Assembly (NCBI GenBank): GCA_000715855.1
Contig: KL571249.1
Location: forward strand, 68,431-73,755
DNA from: Actinoplanes liguriensis
GTDB taxonomy: Bacteria; Actinomycetota; Actinomycetes; Mycobacteriales; Micromonosporaceae
Direction: 5' to 3'
DNA: 5,325 nucleotides
This document shows, piece by piece, positions 1-5,325 of the stretch. The notes beneath the pieces were generated by a model. It was not told the origin of the DNA, did no database searches, and saw nothing but the letters and a program-made list of their open reading frames with translations. A program made the position numbers and the translations under genes. Position 1 is the first letter of the stretch, and each line of letters opens with the position of its first letter.

Positions 1-41
1 GAACTGTGTCGGCCCGCCGCCCGGACTGCGCGTCGGCCCGC
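1..41. other. Sequence downstream of ligA, nothing coding recognised
   Basis: Forty-one bases lie beyond the ligA stop. They contain a 10-base direct repeat, GTCGGCCCGC, at 8-17 and 32-41. A perfect 12-base palindrome AGCCGGCCGGCT (44-55) overlaps the ligA stop codon. No T-tract or long stem is seen, so I do not call a terminator. Confidence 0.4.
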
Positions 42-2428
<2,387 letters not shown>

Positions 2429-3060
2429 TCACACCTCGGAGATCCGCAACGCGGCTTCCTGACACGCTTTGAGCAGGCCACGTACGTACGGCAGGGGGGC
2501 TCCGGCCAGGCCGCAGGCCGGTGTGACGACCACCTGGCGCGGCAGGAGAGCGGGCGGGAAGCCCAGCCGGCCCCACAGTTTCTGAACGCGCTCGGCGATC
2601 CGTTTCGAGTCGGGGCGGGTGCCGGGTTCGGGCCTGGCCGGGGCGGCGCCGACGAACAGGCCGAGCCCGGCCTCGATCGCCTCGCCGATCGGGTCCAGAT
2701 CCTTGATCAGTGACAGGTCGAAGGCGGCGGCCGCGACCGACGCGTCCCGGAGCACCTGCCACGGCACGTCCGGAGCGCAGCAGTGCAGCACGACCGGCGC
2801 GTCCACGGCCTCGACGACGGTGCGCAGGCGGGCCGCGGCCTCCGGTGTATCGACCGCCTTGTACGCGCTGAGCCCGCTCTCGGTCGGCACCCGGCCGGCC
2901 AGCACGCCGGGCAGCGACGGCTCGTCCAGTTGCAGCAGCACGGTCGCGCCGGGAACCCGTTTCCGCACGTCGGCGACGTGTCGCCGGAGCCCTTCGGCGA
3001 GCGAGTCGGTCAGGTCCCGGACCGCGCCCTGGTCGCGCAGCATCCGCCCGCCGATCGGCA

Positions 3061-3063
3061 GGG
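3061..3063 (-). other. Site of the single-base frameshift in the MetE-like gene
   Basis: The coding strand reads GTC-CCTG here. In the upstream frame this is Val-Pro-Ala and then unrelated sequence; dropping one C gives Val-Leu-Pro-Ile-Gly-Gly, which joins the two family-like halves without gap or overlap. The extra base is most simply one C of the CCC run, though any position within a few codons gives a similar result. Confidence 0.8.
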
Positions 3064-3414
3064 ACCGAGGCCGCCAGCGTCCACGGCCCGGCCGCCTGGA
3101 TCTTCACGGTGCCGGTGAACCCGTCGGCCTGCTCGGTGAGCTGGTCCAGGTCCCGGTCCATCAGGTCGGCGGTGCGCCGCAGGTCCTTCCCGGGGTGGCT
3201 GGCGACCTGCCAGCGCCCGGCGTAGACCTGCACCGGCAGCTCGACCAGGAATCCGGCGGATCGGCCGATGATCTCCGCGCCCGGCCCACGGTCCGGCAGC
3301 TCGGGGAGGTGCGGCAGGTTGGGCAGCTCACCGAGGACGATGCGCTGCGCCTCGGCGATGTCGGTGCCGGGCAGCGAGCCGATGCCGGTGGCGGACCCGG
3401 CCGGCCACGGGAAG

Positions 3415-3422
3415 TCAGGCAT
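3415..3422 (-). other. 8-base overlap of the mnmA stop and the MetE-like start
   Basis: The coding strand reads ATGCCTGA: the ATG starts the MetE-like gene and the TGA ends mnmA. Such overlaps usually mean co-transcription and coupled translation, so ribosomes finishing mnmA can restart here. Confidence 0.85.
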
Positions 3423-4503
3423 GCGCCGACTCCCGGGTGCCGGCGGTGATCGTCGCCGAGCCGAGCACGATGTCCCCGTCCGGGTCGGGCTTGTACGCGA
3501 CGATGGCCTGACCGGCGGCGACGCCACGAGCGGGAGATTCCAAGTTCGCGGTCAGGCCGCCCTCCGAGACGGTCACCGACGCCGGAACCACTTCACCGTG
3601 CGCCCGGAGCTGAACCTCGCAACGGACCTGTCCCGAAATCTCATGCCAGATCGGGCGAGTGGCGGTCACCGTGTCGACCTCAAGATCCTCCCGAGGCCCC
3701 ACCGTCACCGTGTTCGTCACCGGAGTGATCGACAGCACATACCGAGGGCGCCCATCCGCCGCGGGAACCCGCAGGTTGAGCCCCTTGCGCTGGCCGATCG
3801 TGTATCCGTACGCCCCGTTGTGCGTCCCGAGCTTGGCGCCGCTGCGCCCGTCGACGATGTCCCCGGGCGCGGCCCCGAGCCGCCCCTCCAGGAATCCACG
3901 AGTGTCACCATCCGCGATAAAACAGATGTCGTGCGAATCCGGCTTGTCGGCCACCGCGAGCCCCCGCGCGGCCGCTTCCGCCCGCACCCGGTCCTTGGTC
4001 CAGTCCCCCAGCGGGAACATCGCCCGGTCCAGCTGCTCGCGGGTCAGCACGGCCAGCACATACGACTGGTCCTTGGCCAGGTCGACACTGCGTCGCAGCA
4101 GGCCGTCCTCCCCGAGCCGGGCGTGGTGCCCGGTCACAACCGCGTCGAAGCCGAGCGCCACCGCCCGATCCAGCACGGCCTCGAACTTGATCTTCTCGTT
4201 GCAGCGCAGGCAGGGGTTCGGCGTGCGGCCGGCCGCATACTCCTCGACGAAGTCGTCGACGACGCTCGCGTGGAACTCCTCGGCCATGTCCCACACGTAG
4301 AACGGGATGCCGATCACATCGGCGGCCCGGCGGGCGTCCCGTGAGTCCTCCAGCGTGCAGCAGCCGCGCGCGCCGGTCCGGTAGGTCTGTGGATTACGTG
4401 CCAGCGCCAGGTGCACGCCGGTCACGTCGTGCCCGGCCTCCTTGGCGCGGGCCGCGGCGACCGCGGAGTCGACACCGCCGGACATGGCCGCAAGAACTCG
4501 CAT
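3415..4503 (-). CDS. mnmA: tRNA-specific 2-thiouridylase MnmA (TrmU)
   Basis: ATP-dependent cytosolic enzyme that puts sulfur on C2 of wobble uridine U34 in tRNAs for Lys, Glu and Gln. The 362-residue product has usual family length. The PP-loop SGGVDS is at 8-13, within the N-terminal adenylation domain. PNPCLRCN at 95-102 carries C101, equivalent to E. coli C102. DSHDICFI at 189-196 carries C194, equivalent to the persulfide-accepting C199. TIGQRKGL at 235-242 marks the central domain, followed by a C-terminal beta-barrel to 362. The ATG at 4503 is chosen because [13 protein letters not shown] is the standard N-terminus; a GTG at 4536 would add 11 unrelated residues and overlap the upstream gene. 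The ribosome binding site is poor (AGG 9 bases before the start), so translation probably depends on coupling to the desulfurase, whose stop lies 10 bases upstream. That gene is the natural sulfur donor. Confidence 0.97.
   Translation of the reverse strand: MRVLAAMSGGVDSAVAAARAKEAGHDVTGVHLALARNPQTYRTGARGCCTLEDSRDARRAADVIGIPFYVWDMAEEFHASVVDDFVEEYAAGRTPNPCLRCNEKIKFEAVLDRAVALGFDAVVTGHHARLGEDGLLRRSVDLAKDQSYVLAVLTREQLDRAMFPLGDWTKDRVRAEAAARGLAVADKPDSHDICFIADGDTRGFLEGRLGAAPGDIVDGRSGAKLGTHNGAYGYTIGQRKGLNLRVPAADGRPRYVLSITPVTNTVTVGPREDLEVDTVTATRPIWHEISGQVRCEVQLRAHGEVVPASVTVSEGGLTANLESPARGVAAGQAIVAYKPDPDGDIVLGSATITAGTRESAHA
3430..3434 (-). promoter_or_regulatory. Ribosome binding site of the MetE-like gene
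   Basis: GGGAG on the coding strand, 7 bases before the ATG at 3422, lies inside the last codons of mnmA. It supports that ATG over the GTG at 3527, which would add 35 residues without family resemblance and lies deep inside mnmA. Confidence 0.75.
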
Positions 4504-4513
4504 ACCCCGAAGC

Positions 4514-5325
4514 CTATCTGGGTGTCTTCCACGCACCGGCCCGGCGGGCGCGCTCCACCGCGCCCGGCAGCGCGGCCATCAGCGCGTCCAGGTCCTCCTC
4601 GGTGCTGCCGTGCCCGAGCGAGAACCGCAGCGACGACCGCGCCCGGGCGTCGTCCGCACCCATCGCCAGCAGCACGTGGCTGGGCTGCGCGACCCCGGCC
4701 GAGCAGGCCGAGCCGGTCGAGCAGTAGATCCCCTGCGCGTCCAGGAGCAGCAGCAGCGCGTCGCCCTCACAGCCGGGGAAGGAGAAGTGCGCGTTGCCGG
4801 GCAGCCGGCGCTCCGGGTCACCGTTGTAGATCGCGTCCGGAATCGCCGTGAGCACCCGCCGGACCAGGTCGTCCCGCAGGGCCGCGACCCGGTCCGCATA
4901 CTCCAGCCGGGCCCGCACGGTCGTCTCGACCGCCACCGCGAACGCCACCACCCCCGGCGTGTCCAGCGTCCCGGACCGCACGTCGCGCTCCTGGCCACCA
5001 CCGTGCAGCAGCGGCGTGCAGCTCACGTCCCGGCCCAGCACCAGCGCGCCGACCCCGACCGGTCCGCCCAGCTTGTGCCCGGTCAGCGTGAGCGCCGCCA
5101 CGCCGCTCTCCACGAAGTCCACCGGAACCTGCCCGACTGCCTGGACCGCGTCGGTGTGGAACGGGATGCCCGCCGTTCTGGCCAGCGCGGCCAGCTCCGG
5201 AACCGGCTGCACGGTGCCGACCTCGTTGTTCGCCCACTGCACGCTGACCACGGCGATCTCGGCGCCGTGCGCCCGCACCAGCTCGCCGAACCCGTCCGGG
5301 TCGACCCGGCCCGCCTCGTCCACCG
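4514..5325 (-). CDS. iscS: Cysteine desulfurase, IscS/NifS family (N-terminus cut by window edge)
   Basis: PLP enzyme that turns L-cysteine into L-alanine and an enzyme-bound persulfide, feeding tRNA thiolation and possibly iron-sulfur cluster assembly. About 270 C-terminal residues are visible, ending at TAG (4516-4514); roughly 120 are missing beyond 5325. Numbered from the GTG codon at 5323: [10 protein letters not shown] at 31-40; HTDAVQ at 56-61 with D58 and Q61 that contact the PLP ring; [10 protein letters not shown] at 81-90 with Schiff-base lysine K84; RSGTLDTP at 116-123; STGSACSAG at 202-210 with catalytic C207; SLRFSLG at 231-237. The D58-K84 and K84-C207 distances match E. coli IscS (D180, K206, C328) to within one residue. 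The GTG at 5323 is an internal valine codon, not the start. Adjacent mnmA suggests this enzyme serves MnmA directly, as YrvO does in Bacillus. No scaffold gene (iscU/sufU) is visible, so iscS is a family name; the exact subtype is not fixed. Confidence 0.95.
   Translation of the reverse strand, partial: VDEAGRVDPDGFGELVRAHGAEIAVVSVQWANNEVGTVQPVPELAALARTAGIPFHTDAVQAVGQVPVDFVESGVAALTLTGHKLGGPVGVGALVLGRDVSCTPLLHGGGQERDVRSGTLDTPGVVAFAVAVETTVRARLEYADRVAALRDDLVRRVLTAIPDAIYNGDPERRLPGNAHFSFPGCEGDALLLLLDAQGIYCSTGSACSAGVAQPSHVLLAMGADDARARSSLRFSLGHGSTEEDLDALMAALPGAVERARRAGAWKTPR

Larger units (their letters stand above)
2429..3422 (-). pseudogene. Frameshifted methionine synthase (MetE C-terminal domain)-like protein, Rv3015c family
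   Basis: The ATG at 3422 opens a frame whose first 120 residues match the family: ATGIGSLPGT at 11-20, ELPDRGPGAEIIGR at 41-54, KIQAAGPWTLAASV at 107-120. At the CCC run 3063-3061 the good frame moves by one base; omitting one C gives V120-L121-P-I-G-G-R and continues to the TGA at 2429. The joined product is 330 residues, close to the roughly 340 of the Mycobacterium tuberculosis homologue as I recall it. The second part has QLDEPSLP (164-171), LHCCAP (212-217) and TPACGLAGA (300-308). H213, C215 and C303 are placed like the zinc ligands His-x-Cys and Cys of MetE. Only the catalytic TIM-barrel is present, with no MetE N-terminal domain. The start has GGGAG 7 bases upstream and overlaps the mnmA stop. 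Read unshifted, the tail becomes Arg/Pro/Gly-rich nonsense to 2388. The cause may be a sequencing error or a true inactivating mutation. Substrate is unproven; a methyl-transfer role is an inference from the fold. Confidence 0.85.

Noticed and set aside
3055..3068. Programmed ribosomal frameshifting in the MetE-like gene
   Set aside because: The site GTC-CCT-GCC lacks a good slippery arrangement, has no upstream Shine-Dalgarno-like stimulator that I could identify, and no in-frame stop follows closely. Error or mutation is simpler.
3268..4344. Plus-strand frame of 358 codons opposite mnmA
   Set aside because: Antisense to a confidently identified mnmA; no family resemblance or ribosome binding site that I can see.
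4504..4536. Longer mnmA beginning at the GTG at 4536
   Set aside because: Adds 11 residues ([11 protein letters not shown]) not seen in the family, overlaps the desulfurase end, and has no well-placed Shine-Dalgarno. The ATG at 4503 gives the standard N-terminus.

Overview
This is a GC-rich window from a high-GC actinobacterium. The base composition, G/C-rich third codon positions, GTG starts and the gene order cysteine desulfurase > mnmA > MetE-like protein > ligA all fit. Gene order and protein style suggest Micromonosporaceae (Actinoplanes-like), but the sequence alone does not prove the family. Everything identifiable lies on the minus strand, so transcription runs from high to low coordinates. 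The plus-strand reading frames are G+C-driven shadows.

Layout in the direction of transcription: (1) 5325-4514 holds the C-terminal two thirds of a class V PLP-dependent cysteine desulfurase (IscS/NifS type); its start lies outside the window. (2) 4503-3415 is a complete mnmA, the tRNA 2-thiouridylase, starting 10 bases after the desulfurase stop. (3) 3422-2429 is a MetE C-terminal-domain-like protein of the actinobacterial Rv3015c type. It overlaps the mnmA stop by 8 bases and is interrupted by a single-base frameshift at a CCC run near 3061-3063. Removing one base restores a 330-residue protein of family length. (4) After a 65-base gap, 2363-42 is a complete ligA (NAD+-dependent DNA ligase, 773 aa) with a strong ribosome binding site. 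It carries an unusual insertion of about 80 residues, Ala/Asp/Gly-rich, inside its helix-hairpin-helix domain, part of it built from a 15-bp imperfect tandem repeat. The last 41 bases (1-41) hold no recognisable gene.

Functionally, the desulfurase and MnmA form a coherent pair: the first liberates persulfide sulfur from cysteine and the second uses it to make s2U34 in tRNAs for Lys, Glu and Gln. The MetE-like protein and ligase are conserved positional neighbours in actinobacteria without an obvious shared pathway. I saw no mobile element, CRISPR array, RNA gene or new multi-gene system. This is a housekeeping region whose two notable features are the frameshifted MetE-like gene and the ligase insertion.
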